Notes: generated by a model not told the origin, from the letters alone. Positions 1 to 11,600 are shown, counted from the stretch's first letter. The stretch: 64,000 nt of DNA from Eonycteris spelaea (GCA_003508835.1 PUFA01000144.1:1054001-1118000); one strand, 5' to 3'. Program-made: numbers and translations.

Positions 1-473
1 ATTCAGCAACTCCATGCAGGAAGTGCAAACATACTTTCCATAAACGAGGTTAAGGTATGTGTGATTCATCTTGAAACAGAATGTAATGCCTTACTTAGTT
101 CCTCACCTGTCTCTCTATATGATTCTAATTACATAGGCCCAAGGCTTGAGTTCCAGTTCATTTCTCTCTGAGTAAACAAGACAGATAACGGACTGCTGGT
201 ATGCAATCGTCCTCGTTTATGCAAGGAAGCGGTGCTGTTAGAAGGCAAACCCAGGATCCTCTTCCCCAGCAGGACTGCTTCCCACCCTTTGCTTACCTAC
301 ATACACACTCTCGGCGGAGATAGACAAAATAATAGTATTGCTAAATGTTATGATGACCAATAAAGGAGAAAGAAGTAGAGGATGATGGAAGGTGCTGCTT
401 TATACCTTAGTGAGGGGGAGTCCTTGTATATTTATTATTTGCACATAGGTATGTCATGGGATTTTTTGCTCAG
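1..473. other. Intergenic DNA, nothing assigned
   Basis: No coding region or clear repeat boundary is visible. The last ~50 bases probably belong to the antisense L1 that resumes after the SINE, because the SINE target duplication lies in L1-like sequence. Confidence 0.4.
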
Positions 474-484
474 AGCAGATTTGC

Positions 485-707
485 ATCTGTGGCCATGCTA
501 CCCTGAACAAGCCTGATCCCGCTGATCTCGGAAGCTAAGGAGGGTCAGGCCTGGTTAGTACTTGGATAGGAGATCACCTAGGAAGACCAGGTGCCGTAGG
601 CATAACAAATAAAAAATAAGGGATTGTAAATTGACAAGGTCCTTGCAATCTGTGAAGTAAAGCAAGGTTTCCTCACCTAAATAAAATAAAATAAAATAAA
701 ATAAAGA
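485..707 (+). mobile_element. 5S rRNA-derived SINE, copy A
   Basis: The first ~120 bases match mammalian 5S rRNA from its 5' end through GATCTCGGAAGCTAAG and TAGTACTTGGATAGGAGA to the GTAGGC near the 5S 3' end. This includes the internal A-box and C-box promoter regions used by TFIIIA and Pol III. A non-5S tail follows (about 621-680), ending in a (TAAAA)n run. Flanking direct repeats of 11 bp with one mismatch (AGCAGATTTGC 474-484, AGTAGATTTGC 708-718) indicate retroposition into an older L1. The 5S part is diverged and the tail hairpin is degraded, so this is not a functional 5S gene. 5S-derived SINEs are known from fruit bats; the exact subfamily is not assigned. Confidence 0.9.
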
Positions 708-1400
708 AGTAGATTTGCTGGGTCAAAGAATATGTGACGTTTTTCCAGTTTTGACAAATATTGCCAAATTTTCTTTAGACGCTCCCACTAGCCATGTGCC
801 TGTTTCCCTATACCTTTATCAACATAGGGCGCAATCTAAATTTTGATTCTGAGCCAACTGATATGTAAAGAATAACATCTCATTGTTTCTTTGTAATTCC
901 TTTTATTGTGAATGGGTTCATACATTTTTCATAAGTTTAAGAATCATTTGAACTCCCTTTTCTGTGAACTGTTAGTTCATGTCTTTTACGCATTTTCTAG
1001 TGTTTTTTTTTCTTTGTTTAAATACTTACTGCATCAAAGACATAAGCCTTTTGTCTGGAATACGAAATAAAATATATATTTTTTCAACTTGACATTTGCC
1101 TTTTTGCTTTATTTGTGGTGTTTTTCCCATACATGATATTTTTACTTTTATGTAATTTAATCTATTAGTCTCCTGTGGCATCCCCATTCTGGGATTATAA
1201 AAATAATTTTATCTCATATTTCTAATAAAATTTTTCTGGTATCATTTTTGACAATTATATTTTGATCCATCTGGAATTTATTTGATATAAGATGTGAGGT
1301 GTATAATATAAATTTATTTATTTTTTCCATATAGCTATTCATTACACCACCATGACTTATTGAATAACAACTTACTATCTCAGAGCATGTATGTCTGCTC
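708..1400 (-). mobile_element. Old L1 (L1M type) fragment, antisense
   Basis: Reads as the reverse complement of an L1 3' region: 'tagatttgctgggtcaaag' near 711, 'tattgccaaattttc' near 758, and 'ttattttttccatatagct' followed by 'cttattgaataac' near 1318-1370. It is highly diverged and has no intact ORF2. The SINE before it interrupts the same element. Confidence 0.65.
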
Positions 1401-1894
1401 TTAATTGGCCCTCTAGAGGATACACACTTCAGGTCTTTGCCAAAGACTACACTCTCAACATTTTTGCCACTCAACTTTTATCTTAAGCCATGTGATAAAA
1501 GGTTTACATGGAGAATTGTTTAAAGAATAGTCATCTGAGATTTTATATCTCTGTGTGTATGGTTCTGTTTTATTTCTTAATTAAGAGAGAGTTTTTACAT
1601 ATAATTCCTATTGTTTTAACTCCTTTTTGGAGTTTATTTCCTTACCTCAAATGTGTTGAGAGATTTTAAGAAATTGTTATACAAAATCCAAGATTGTATT
1701 TTCTGTAAAGTTATTTTATTCAGTGATTTTTATAAAATACACGGTAAGTTGTTGTTGTTGTTTAAGAATAAAGAATTAAGGAAACTTTGTTTTTCTTGCG
1801 AAAATGGGGGCTGTTTTTTGGGGGTTGATGTCAACTTAATGATTGATTTCTCTTGAGTACCAAGCACCACAGGCTAGAGGTGACAGTATGTCAG

Positions 1895-2135
1895 GTAATG
1901 TGTGGAGCTTAAGGGCTCTGGAATGAGAAAGACCTGGATCAAATCTCAGCTCATTGTCCTTCTGAGCTGAGCTACATTTGGGCAAGTCATTTAACTTTTC
2001 TGCTTGTTGCCTCATCTCAAGACAGAGTTAATAATAATAGCTACCTCATTTAATTGGGGGAATTAGATTAGATTAAAAATAAGTGAAGGATTTATCACAG
2101 TACCAACACATAGTAAGCATTCAATCAATCTTATC
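1895..2135 (+). repeat. MIR SINE
   Basis: Follows the MIR consensus in sense: 'gggctctggaatgag', 'gacctggatcaaatctcagctc', 'gggcaagtcatttaac' and the 3' end 'acatagtaagcattcaatc'. Confidence 0.75.
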
Positions 2136-2149
2136 TATTATCATTTTTA

Positions 2150-3540
2150 GGAATTCATGTTAATCAAGATGTCAAGATGTTAACCAAGATGCCATTTAAA
2201 AAACAGGTAACACCTAGAAGATTAATGAAGCTTAGATGCATGGACATCTGTCTTTCCCATAAAGAGGAGAAATATTTCTCTTTTGTTATTGTTCTTAATA
2301 TCCTAGAACCTAGGGACTTGAAAAAGCACCAACTATCCAAAAACAAACCAAATGTGACTGAATCCTGTTTATTTTATAGAATTATAGAATCTAGATGTTG
2401 GCTCAGTTTCCCTTCCTAGAGTTATTTGGTAAATATGAAAATAAAACCAAATTTTAACTTTTTTCCATATAAATAAGACTAAGGTGTCTTTTAAAGAAAT
2501 GGGAATTTTGTTCGAATCAGAATTAAATATACACAAATTATTTCTAAATTTGAAAATATTTTCAGAACTAAATCATGATTTGATATTTCATGTGGTTTAA
2601 ATTCTGTTGGGGAACAGTTTCTTCCAATTTTTATGGGAGATTGGCTGCTAGAGGGACCTCACTCTGCTCCTGGTATTGCCTCCAGCTCTGGTACCCCACT
2701 GTGTCCTGTGCAGTCAGGCAAAAATCATCAAGGACTGTCGCTGCTGCAGAGAAGATGTGCTGACCTAGGAATAACAGCTCCGAGCTGATGATGTCAGTCA
2801 CTTTTAAAATAGCTTATTTAAAAATCTCTTCAGTGATCTCAGCTATAGTTAATGCCACTTAGCTCATCTGGACATGGGCAGGAAATGTAAGAAGGATGGG
2901 TGACAACTGGAACTCCAAGCAGCTGTATCTTCAGAAGCCCATTTTAGGAAAGAATCTTGTCTGAACAAGTTGAAGACTGAAGACACCCTTGGTATCCAGT
3001 AACCATGATGCAGATATAGAACCTGTGTGTCCACAACCCTGCAAGTCTGGGGACAATCTAGCCTTGCAACCACAGTTGCACACAGTATTTCTTGAGCTCT
3101 GCATATACCTTCTGTGATGGGAGTTCCGGCCCCCTTTTCTGGTTCCCTATGGGTTTTGGAGATTTGGCAGGAGATGTCTCCTGTGGGCTCACAGATATGG
3201 TCCTATCAGTTACTGTGGGTTTCTCCCGTTGGCACTCCTGATGATTCTCTCCTGCAGCCCATACAGCCACTATAGCAGGCAATGTCTGCTGAGGTCTGCT
3301 GCATCCAGGCTGTGAATGCCTGATTCCAAGGGTGCTGATGTCTGCACTGAGAGCACATGATCTGTTGTAGAGCTCAGGTGAGGGTGCTGCTCCCAGCAGA
3401 AGTGCTGATGGGCTGGAGCACAGAAAAGCTGTGCTTAGTCTTCTGGAGCCTTTAGTGTGCTAAAGCTGCAGCAAAGCAGGGGGGCACTTGGCACTCATTA
3501 ATGTCATTTGTCTGTTAATTGGACAGCAAAGCTATACCAT
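2150..3540. other. Intergenic DNA, unassigned, partly GC-richer
   Basis: The short open frames overlap on both strands (2164-2419, 2864-3282) and show no recognisable domain. From 2640 to 3490 the base composition is GC-richer than the flanks, which could reflect an old LTR or a unique island. I could not name it. Confidence 0.3.
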
Positions 3541-3544
3541 AAAA

Positions 3545-4420
3545 TCTCCAGCACTCTATACCTGTTACTATTGAAATATTTATGGACCATTATTAAACAT
3601 GCTCTTATTTAAAAATTTGAGAGTTTATTTCACAAAACCTAGATCACACAGGACTTGGTACTTTTTTCAGCTTAATATGAGTTCTGTGTTTGCTGTTTGA
3701 AAATTAGCACATAAAGTCTCCAACGGGTCTGTGGCCTGTTTTTCCCACTTAAGTCTATCAAATGCTTCTTATTTTATTCTACACGGGTTTCATAATTCAG
3801 TTAATCAAGCTTTCATTCTTGCACATTTAGATTTTCCCCACGAACTTATCATTATTACAAACTGTATTGCAAAAAAAAATCCTCATGGATAATTTTACCT
3901 CCACAACAATAATTATTTCCTTAGGGGGAAAATCCTGATTGCTGAATCCAAAAAGTTGTATTTTTTTACGGCTTTTCATCTTTTTTGCCCTCTCAGATGG
4001 TGGGACTGATTTACATTCCTACCATGCTCTTGACAATTCTGGGTAAATCATTAAAATAAATGCTTATTGGACTTAAATAAAATTACTGTGGTAGTGCATG
4101 CACATTGTAACAAGTTCAAATGCTACAGAAGTGATTAAAGTGTAAGGTGAAAGCCCTCCTCCTTCTCACTTCCTGAAACACTTGGTATCATGTTAACAAT
4201 TTTGTGAGCATCCTTCCAGACCCTCTTCTGGGTCTGGGCAGATGGAAGGAGGCATTTCTGAGACTTTGGCACGACCTGCTCTGATGTGATGAAAATAACC
4301 TTGTTGAAATATGAAATCACTGGTTTTAGTGAAAAACATTAATTCACCTTCTTTCATTTCCATATTTATTTCATTTGTTTGTATACTGTTTGAAATGGTT
4401 ACAAGTTCATATTATTTTGA
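3545..4420 (-). repeat. Probable old L1-like debris, antisense
   Basis: Runs such as 'attgctgaatccaaaaag' with 'ggtgggactgatttacattcctacc' (3940-4025), and 'gtgagcatccttccagacc' near 4204, resemble antisense L1/HAL1 3' regions. Divergence is high and the borders are guesses. Confidence 0.35.
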
Positions 4421-4439
4421 TAATCCAAAAAATCCGCAA

Positions 4440-5440
4440 ATATATACAAGTATGTTAAGATTAGGATAAACACTAAGAGATGCCATCAGTTCCCCAAAAC
4501 CATAAACAAGAAATTTGTTATATTTATTGTAATGTATGCATATTATCAAGCACCGAGAAAACTGTTAGAAATTTAGTTGAGGATTTTCCCGTTGCCATCT
4601 AGAATTGAGAACAAAGGCTCACAATGTAGTCCATTTATCTAATCTGCAAAAAGCAGGAGTTCCATCCTTCAGTGCTTAAGGAAAGTAAAAAGGCACCCTT
4701 TCCCCAGGGCAGCCTCAACTTGGGCTGAGAGTGCAGGGCCGGGGGCTTGTCAGACAGAACTTGGATCTCAGCCTCCAGTTAGCCCCATGGCTGGCCGCCA
4801 TAGTGCAGTAAACGGACTGCACTGTGTTCTGTAAAACTGCAGCTCCACCAGCACAGGCCTTCTTCAGGACAATTGCCCAAGTCCATAGGCAACAGGAACA
4901 TCCTCTTCTCCTTCTTTAGGGGGTCCACTTTGCACCAGAAGTGAGCTGGCAGTAAGTGCCCAGCGCTGTGGGCTCTGTCATGCTTCCCGGGATGTCCTAG
5001 CAGGACTAGCACTGGGTCTCCACCAGCTTTCAACAGTCCGCACCTCCCGCAGCAAGTGCTCTCAGCTTGCCAGTAGTAGTGGGATTTTTCTGGGGATTCA
5101 TCCTCTTAGTGTTTGGTTGTCGGTGGTATAATTCCTTTATTTAATAATATCTTTAAAAATCTGAAGTTTGAGGGCTTTCCATCGTGAGATGAACAGAGAA
5201 TTATCTATGCTGTTTTAAAATCTTAAACTTAACAAAGGTGCATTTTTTTTTTTTTTAAAAGCAGTCTTCTAGTTCACCATAATCCTCAGCAGGAGAGGAA
5301 AAAACTGACAAAATAAAGTTTCCATTGCAAAGATTCAGCTATTACTGAATTTAGGGCCTTTGGAACAAATGGCATGTGAATATAACAATATGGAAATTGT
5401 TACATCAGAATCTTCATCTACATGATGAAAATTAGGAAGA
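4440..5440. other. Intergenic DNA with an unidentified GC-richer pocket
   Basis: Between 4680 and 5060 the sequence is GC-richer and holds an 84-codon minus-strand open frame (4779-5033). The frame resembles no family I recognise and has no splice or Kozak support. The rest is AT-rich and featureless. Confidence 0.3.
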
Positions 5441-5449
5441 TGAAGATGA

Positions 5450-5890
5450 ATTGGAAATGCTTTCTTTTTATTAAAGTATCCTTTTTATTTTAGAATAATT
5501 TTAGATTTACAGAAAAATTTAGATAGTATAAAGAGTTCCCACATACCCTACACCTGCTTCCCCTATTATTTTCATTTACCTTACTTAGTATGGCATATTT
5601 ATTGTTATTAACTAACTGATATTGATACATATTTTAACTAGAGCCCATATTTTCTTTAGACTTACTTAGTTTTCCCCTAATGTCCTTTCTCTGTTCTGGG
5701 ATCTCATCCAGGATCCCACATTATATTTAGCTGTTATGTCTCCTTAGGCTCCTCTTAGTGGTGAGTACTCAGACTTTCCTTATTTATGATGACCTTGACA
5801 GTTTTGATGATTACTGGTCAAGTGCTTTATAGAAGGTCCCTTGACTGAAGCTTGTCTGATATTTTTATGATTAGACATCAAGGGCACAGA
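5450..5890 (-). mobile_element. Old L1 (L1ME type) fragment, antisense
   Basis: Clear antisense L1M wording: 'ttttagatttacagaaaaat', 'gagttcccacatacccta', 'ctaatgtcctttctctgttc', 'ttatgtctccttaggctcct' and 'gaccttgacagttttgatga'. Confidence 0.75.
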
Positions 5891-6065
5891 CTCTCAACCT
5901 GACTTATCACTGTTGATGTTGACCTTGATCACCAGGCTAAGGTAGTGTTTTTCAAGTTTCTCCATCATAAAATTACTTTTTTTTTTCTCTTTCTGGGCTC
6001 TAGATTTTTTTTTTTTAATTGGATAATAGTGTATCAAGATGTGGGCACTAGGTGTGGGACTTAAT

Positions 6066-6359
6066 CCATGCAGGCTGCTATAAAAAATGACCACAGGCTG
6101 GTTGACTTATAAACAACAGAAATTTATTTCTCACAGTTCTGGAGGCAAGAAGCCCGAGATCAGGGTGCCAGCATAGTCAGGTTCTGGTAAGGACCTTCTT
6201 CTGGGTTGCAAACTACTGGATTCTTGCTGTATCCCCATGTGGCAGAAGAGCAAAGAGAGAGAAAGCAAGCTCTCTCAGGTCTTTTTATGAGAGCACTAAT
6301 CCCATTCATGAGAGCTCCACCCTCAGGGCCCACCTCTGTCCCAAATAGACCACATCCTA
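6066..6359 (-). mobile_element. MaLR LTR (MST/MLT1 class), left part
   Basis: Antisense MaLR LTR: 'gctgctataaaaaatgacca', 'acttataaacaacagaaat', 'tctcacagttctggaggc', 'gagcactaatcccattcatg' and 'catcctaatac'. It is split by the 1.2 kb LTR that follows and resumes at 7566 with the expected next consensus words. It is an old non-coding LTR copy. Confidence 0.8.
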
Positions 6360-6363
6360 ATAC

Positions 6364-7565
6364 TGTTACCGGAGAGTGGGGTCCTCTCCCAGCGCGTTGT
6401 CCAGGTCCCTGATGTCTCGAACAAAGAATTGAGTAAGACACCGAAATACAGTGGGAAAGAAAAGTTTTATTAGAAAGGAAAGTGCACTTCCAGACGGGGA
6501 AGCCAGCCTTGAGCAAGAGAAGAGTGGCTCCAAAGACCTCGGTAACAAAGACTTAAGGGTTTTTATCCCTTTTTGCTGTGGGTGATTAATTTTCTTAGAG
6601 GAGTGGGCTTCCTTGATTGACAACTAAGATTGACAGGACTCAGTGATTCATCATTTTGTCTTCTGCACATGTTTGTTCCCAGAATTCAGTCCGCTATAAT
6701 GATATTAATGAACTTCCAGGCATATACATCATATTATAATGATGGTATAATGAAACTCAGGTGAGTTAAAGGTCGTTGGGGTCTTTATTGCACAGGTGCG
6801 AGTGACTGGCTTAAACTGGTACCTCAATCTCTGCCTACTGGTTTCTTTGTGTGAGTTAAAAAATGCCTTCTGGCTGCTTGCTTAATTGTGGGGAGATTAG
6901 GGCAGACCCCTTCTAGGATAGGACGACCTCAGCGTCTCTGCAGGCAGACCTGAAAACCCCTAACTAGTTTTCTGGCCTAACTCTTCTCTAAGAGCCATGA
7001 ACCCCCTTATTATTAATATGGATGTTGAAGGACTGGAGGTCTCTTCTTCTATATCTGCTTCCTGCTAAGAATGGCCATAGTCCCTGCCTAAAGGGGTTTC
7101 ATTGAGCTCTTTCCCTTCCTGCCTCAGTCTGGGTGGGCTTTTGGGTTTCCTGCTGAAGTGCCACCTCAGTCCCTAGACAAGGAAAAGAAGATACAAATTC
7201 GTTATTTAAATTATGCATCTATTAATCTCTATTATTAATTTTCCTATTGAGTAAAGGCTTGGTTAACACATTTCTTAAAGAGTAAAAAAAAAAGACCTTC
7301 GGCTTAAAGTCCCCCCACCTCAGACTCTAAGGGCCCTGCCTGGCTTAACACCATTTCTGCTTAACAATGGGCTGATGACCCTTATCAATAGCCAGAGGAT
7401 CTGAGTCACCAGGGCAATTATCAGGATTTGAGGGAGAGGGCCTTTTTCCCAAGAAAGGAGGGGAGAAGATTTAACTAGGTTTACTAAAAAGATTAACTCT
7501 GCAAGAGATGCCCCATTTCATTTCCTGCTAAAAGATTAAGAATTTACAAGTGATGTCTGGTCGCA
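6364..7565 (-). mobile_element. Solo LTR of a class I-like endogenous retrovirus
   Basis: On the minus strand the element starts TGCGACC and ends GGTAACA, i.e. TG..CA termini. The 4-bp repeat ATAC flanks it exactly (6360-6363 and 7566-7569), and the MaLR sequence is continuous across it. Near the minus-strand 3' end lie AATAAA and the U5-like word TTCGGTGTCTTACTCAATTC, which resemble gammaretrovirus-type R/U5. The length is 1202 bp. No gag, pol or env reading frames are visible, so this is a recombined solo LTR. The family name is unknown. A fragment of the same family lies at 63111-63205. Confidence 0.8.
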
Positions 7566-7605
7566 ATACCACTGCACTGGGGGTGAGGACTTTAACACGT
7601 GAAAT
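7566..7605 (-). mobile_element. MaLR LTR, right part after the nested insertion
   Basis: Words such as 'ctgggggtgaggactttaac' fit the antisense MaLR terminus ('ttgggggttaggatttcaac' in the consensus as I recall it). They join in register to the segment ending at 6359. Confidence 0.7.
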
Positions 7606-7609
7606 TGGT

Positions 7610-8350
7610 AGTCATTGTGCCTGTGCTAACCAGGGTGTTTTCGCTTCTAGGCCCTCTCAGCTGACCAAGCAAAGCAATGTGTGAAAATGCTTTCTTTGAA
7701 GCAGATGAGTATATGTAAGTTTACACTTTTATATTTCTTTTATCATTTCCATGTGAATTTGTGTCTGTGTCTGTTGGGAGGCAGTTGCTCAGCATGTGGG
7801 CTTGGTTCCCCACTTAGAGTGGGGGGCCCATTGGACACCAACTACATGTTCTCCATTGGGTTTACGTGAATTAGACACCTTAAGGCTTTCTTTTTGTTGG
7901 GAGATAATGCTCCAAGGATCTCTTGTGTTTCTTTACAAATGTAAGCAGAGGCACTCTCTTTTCATGGATGTTTGTTTAGTGAACAATAGCCTTGAAGAAG
8001 ATACAAATTGTGTCTCTTTCTAGAGCTGGGGCAGATTTGTTTACTATCCTGTGTTCTGAGGACAATGTTCCTCTCAGATATGCCTGAAGCCTTGTGAAAG
8101 ATTCAGGTTCTCAGCTCGGGGCTCTTCAGCTGTGAAGCCCCCTGTGTCTGGGCCACTCCACCCTGCCTCATAGCACTTGGGGCAAGAGAAACAACACAAA
8201 CACAAAGCCTGTCCTGCTTACCGTGTTGTACAAAGTCCTTTGTGCATTGCAGTGTCCAGAAGTCTCGGGTCTTCTGTCAGCTTCCATGGACTTGTGGCAA
8301 ACTAACTTGTTAGCCTGCAAGTAGGGTCAACCTCAGCCTCTTAACAGATT
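7610..8350. other. Unassigned sequence, possibly an old LTR
   Basis: GC-moderate DNA with short plus-strand frames (7681-8023) and no recognised protein. The part from 8040 to 8300 has an LTR-like feel, with 'ggggctcttcagctgtgaag' and 'gggccactccaccctgcctc', but I cannot place a family or termini. Confidence 0.25.
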
Positions 8351-8710
8351 TCGACACTTTTCCCCTAATTTAGGTTTAGCACTAGTAATATTTTGATATT
8401 TCTCAGATAAATGTAAGGTCTTTTTTTTTTTTGAGTTACCAGTGTTTAATAATATGTTTTTATAAATTGAAATTTAAAAAATAAATTTCAAAGATTTTTA
8501 AATAGGTATTCTCATTTAAAAGATATTTAAAATAGATGTTTTAATTTCAAGTATTTAGGTCATAAATTAAAGAGAAAACCAACCAGAAGTCACAATTGCT
8601 TCAAGTAAGTTAAAGGAAAATTTATGAGGAGTAAAAGAATGTTAAAATCAATTTACAAATGGCTTTTTCCATGGGAGTATGAGGTGGAGTAATGGAGAGG
8701 GGTGAAATGC

Positions 8711-8773
8711 AGTCTGTTGAAACTCCATCCAACAGACTTTATTTGCATGTCATTAGGCAAGAATTATTTGCAT
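8711..8773. promoter_or_regulatory. Inverted repeat followed by two octamer motifs
   Basis: AGTCTGTTG (8711-8719) and its exact complement CAACAGACT (8730-8738) flank a 10-nt spacer. Perfect ATTTGCAT octamers follow at 8741-8748 and 8766-8773, one a 25-bp register shift from the other. The octamer is the POU/OCT site. The cluster lies 3.3 kb upstream of the PLEK start codon. Function is not shown by the sequence, and several isolated octamers occur elsewhere in the window. Confidence 0.3.
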
Positions 8774-9224
8774 TGCTAGCAGCTATTCACAATTTATAGA
8801 GTTGTAAAATAATTCATACAAAAAACACAAAATCTACAGAATCAGATAACCTGGAAAAGTGCACTGTAAACAATGCATAGTTTTCCATTGGCTACACACA
8901 CAGTAAGTAATCTTTTTTGCTCAGTTCAAAGTCTTAAATTTTCTTATACCAATAAAATATGTTACTAGAATGTTTCCAAGGTTGATCCAATGTGGGAGAA
9001 TTAAAAGGACAGGAGGTTTTTAAAAGTGGCATCTGAGAGAGCAGAGAGCCCTTCCTTAAACTCTTTGTAAGAGAGGAAGCCCTAAATGTTGTTGATTCAG
9101 GCAGTTCCCTCTACTGACCACTAGGTGTTGCTAAACAGGCATGAAGACCAGTGGCAGGAGGAGGTGAAGCAGAAGTGGCAGCATCTAATTCATCTATTGT
9201 AAAGTTCAGCGAATTAACAGATTT

Positions 9225-9305
9225 GGGAAGCTCCTTGGTGACAAGACGTTTTACCTAGTCCAGGGCCTTACACATAGTAAGCATTCAATATATATTTCTT
9301 AAAAT
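9225..9305 (+). repeat. MIR/L2 3' tail remnant
   Basis: The phrase 'agggccttacacatagtaag' followed by 'cattcaatatatattt' matches the shared 3' end of MIR and L2 elements. The family is undecided. Confidence 0.45.
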
Positions 9306-9779
9306 GAACTCTTCGGAACTCAGGGGGTGCTCTTATCCTGTAGGCATCCAAGAAATATGGTATTTCAGAATAAGGATTCTTTAAGACCTCTGGTCATGCG
9401 TATTAGGACAAAGGGAGAAAATTACAAATTAGAAGTCACTTGGTTAATTAAACAAAAGGAAATAAATTTACCCATGAAATAAGACTTGGTAAATCTATGA
9501 ACTGTTTCCATTTCCTGTGCAAACACAGACATAGCAAAATACTTGTGTAAGTGCAGACATGGCAAATCATCCTTTTATTTGTTTCTGTTTTGCTCAGGTG
9601 CCATCAAATGTTGGTTTTCTACTTCTATTCTCCAAAACTTTCTAATAATTTCCAACTGATTGTGGCGCAATTAGAAACTGATGGCCAGCCATCTATAATT
9701 CTACATAATCTACATTAGCATAAATGAAAAGTGAAAAATAGAGGGGCAATGGCGGCTGGTTAGATATGGAGCTGGAAGG

Positions 9780-10290
9780 AAGGAGGAGAGTAAATCAGGA
9801 GCCTCTTAGAAAACCCCAAGAACAGATCTTTTTCCTGCCCCTGACTTTTCTGGTTCCTCGCATATCTTCTGTTAACATCTGTTGGTTTTGCCTGCGTAGA
9901 AACCTTTCACTCTGCTGCTGATTTTATTTGGGGGACGGAACCCCTCTCCCATTGGTCCAGGTCCTGATGGGGCTGTCAGACATGCACTCTCCCCGCAGAT
10001 GTCTGAAAGATAAGCACTAAGCCAAGCAAGGCCAATCAAAGGCCTAGTCCCTGGAAACTATTGTAAGCCTGAAAACCACTGAAATTCTTTTAGCTTGGTG
10101 TCTCAAAGAAACCACTCATGAGTTCTCGCTTCCTGGAACCCTACAGCTGCCCTGATTTATATATCCTTTCAAAGACCTGGGTCTGCATTTTTCCTTTAAA
10201 TCTTCTAGTAAATTCCTGCTTGCCTGTATTAGCTAGAGTTGCTTTCTATTGACTGCAGCCAAAGGATGCTGACTGGTATGATGAGGAAAG
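9780..10290 (+). repeat. Possible old ERVL-type LTR
   Basis: The stretch 'ggcctagtccctggaaact', then 'gatttatatatcctttcaaag', and an end resembling 'gcagccaaaggatgctgact' reads like the 3' half of an old LTR. No target duplication was found and the call is tentative. Confidence 0.3.
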
Positions 10291-10389
10291 GGAACTAATT
10301 GAAAACTTAATTCCATGATTAGGTCTATAATCTCTGTTGAATTTATTGAAAAGGGTCAACTTTGGGTCATGGAGACTTTGAAAATGAGG

Positions 10390-10560
10390 ACTCACTAACA
10401 CTTACATGATCCAGACACTTTTCTAAATATTTACAAGCATTATCTTATTTAATCTTCAGAATGACCACATTGGATAGATGTTATTATGCCCATTTATAAA
10501 TGAGAAAACTGAGGCACAGAGTGATTAAATAGCCTGACCATTTTCAAATGACCAGATTAT
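10390..10560 (-). repeat. MIR SINE, antisense
   Basis: Antisense MIR words: 'gcattatcttatttaatctt', 'cccatttataaatgagaaaa' and 'ctgaggcacagagtg'. Confidence 0.75.
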
Positions 10561-10604
10561 CATTCTCGAAGTTTGTTGTATAGAATACTAGTCTTTCAGA
10601 ATTG

Positions 10605-11090
10605 TATTCGTTTCCTAGGGCTGCTATAACAAAGTACAACAAACTTGGTATTCATTTCCTAGGGCTGCTATAACAAAGTACAACAAACTTGGTGACTTAA
10701 AACAACAATTTATTGTCTCACAGTTCTGGAGGTTAGAAGTCTGAAATCAAGGTGTTGGCAGGGCCATGTTCTTTATGACTGTTCTAGAGGAGAATCCTTG
10801 CTTGCCTCTTCTAGTTTCTGGTGTTTGCTGCTAATCCTTGGCATCCCTTGGTTTGTAGGTGCATCACTCCAATCTCTGCCTCCGGTGTCAGGTGCCTTTC
10901 TTCTCTCTGTGTCTTACTTCTTTTCTTTAAATCCTTAGTCCTATTGGATTAAGTGCCCACCTATTCATTATGACCTCATCTTAACTAATTACATCTGCAA
11001 ATACCCTATTTCCAAATAAGATCACGTTCTAAGGTACTGGGAGTTAGGACTTCTTTTAGAGGGACACAACTCAACCTATAACAAGAATGT
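10605..11090 (-). mobile_element. MLT1 (MaLR) LTR, antisense, with internal tandem duplication
   Basis: Antisense MLT1 throughout: 'tttcctagggctgctataac', 'gacttaaaacaacaatttat', 'cagttctggaggttagaagt', 'gacctcatcttaactaatta', and an end near 'cctataaca'. The first 44 bases occur twice in tandem (10605-10648 and 10649-10692) with one mismatch. It is a non-coding old LTR. Confidence 0.85.
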
Positions 11091-11379
11091 TAATAGAAAT
11101 TACTCAGAAAAGAATTCTGTGGTCAAACAAATTTGGGAAACAAGATTAAACACCATTACAGTAGGATTCTCTAGTGAAGTAGTTTGGGAGTGTCTTTAAT
11201 TTCTTAATCTGAAGGGAAGCCACCAAGCAGGGACTGTAATGTATGATTTCTCAAACATGCTTGAGTATGGATTTTTTTTTTTTCTACAAGCCTACTTTAG
11301 GGTTAGCATTCTATGTGATACATGGTTCTCAGGCCAATGGGAGGCAACAGCCACCCGGTGAGGTCTCTCCCTACTTTTC

Positions 11380-11600
11380 TGGTTTTGCCTCTTACCTACT
11401 GTGTCACCTTGAGACAACTGCTTTTTTTTCTGAGCATGAGTTTCCTAATGTCTAAGATAGAGACAATAATCTGCTTTCCCCTATGTATGTGTTCATTGCA
11501 AGGACCATGGTGAGTGAGGCAGGCTGAAACACACCTCACAGAGTACCTGGCACAGAAAGAGGTAGGCAGTCACTTAATAGTAGTTACCTTTGGTTTGCTA
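11380..11600 (+). repeat. MIR SINE
   Basis: Sense MIR remnants: 'cttacctactgtgtcacctt', 'gagtttcctaatgtctaaga' and 'agtacctggcacagaaag'. It sits about 450 bp upstream of the PLEK start codon. Confidence 0.6.

Noticed and set aside
4779..5033. Minus-strand 84-codon frame as a gene
   Set aside because: No domain, promoter, splice or Kozak support; mentioned only as an unassigned pocket.
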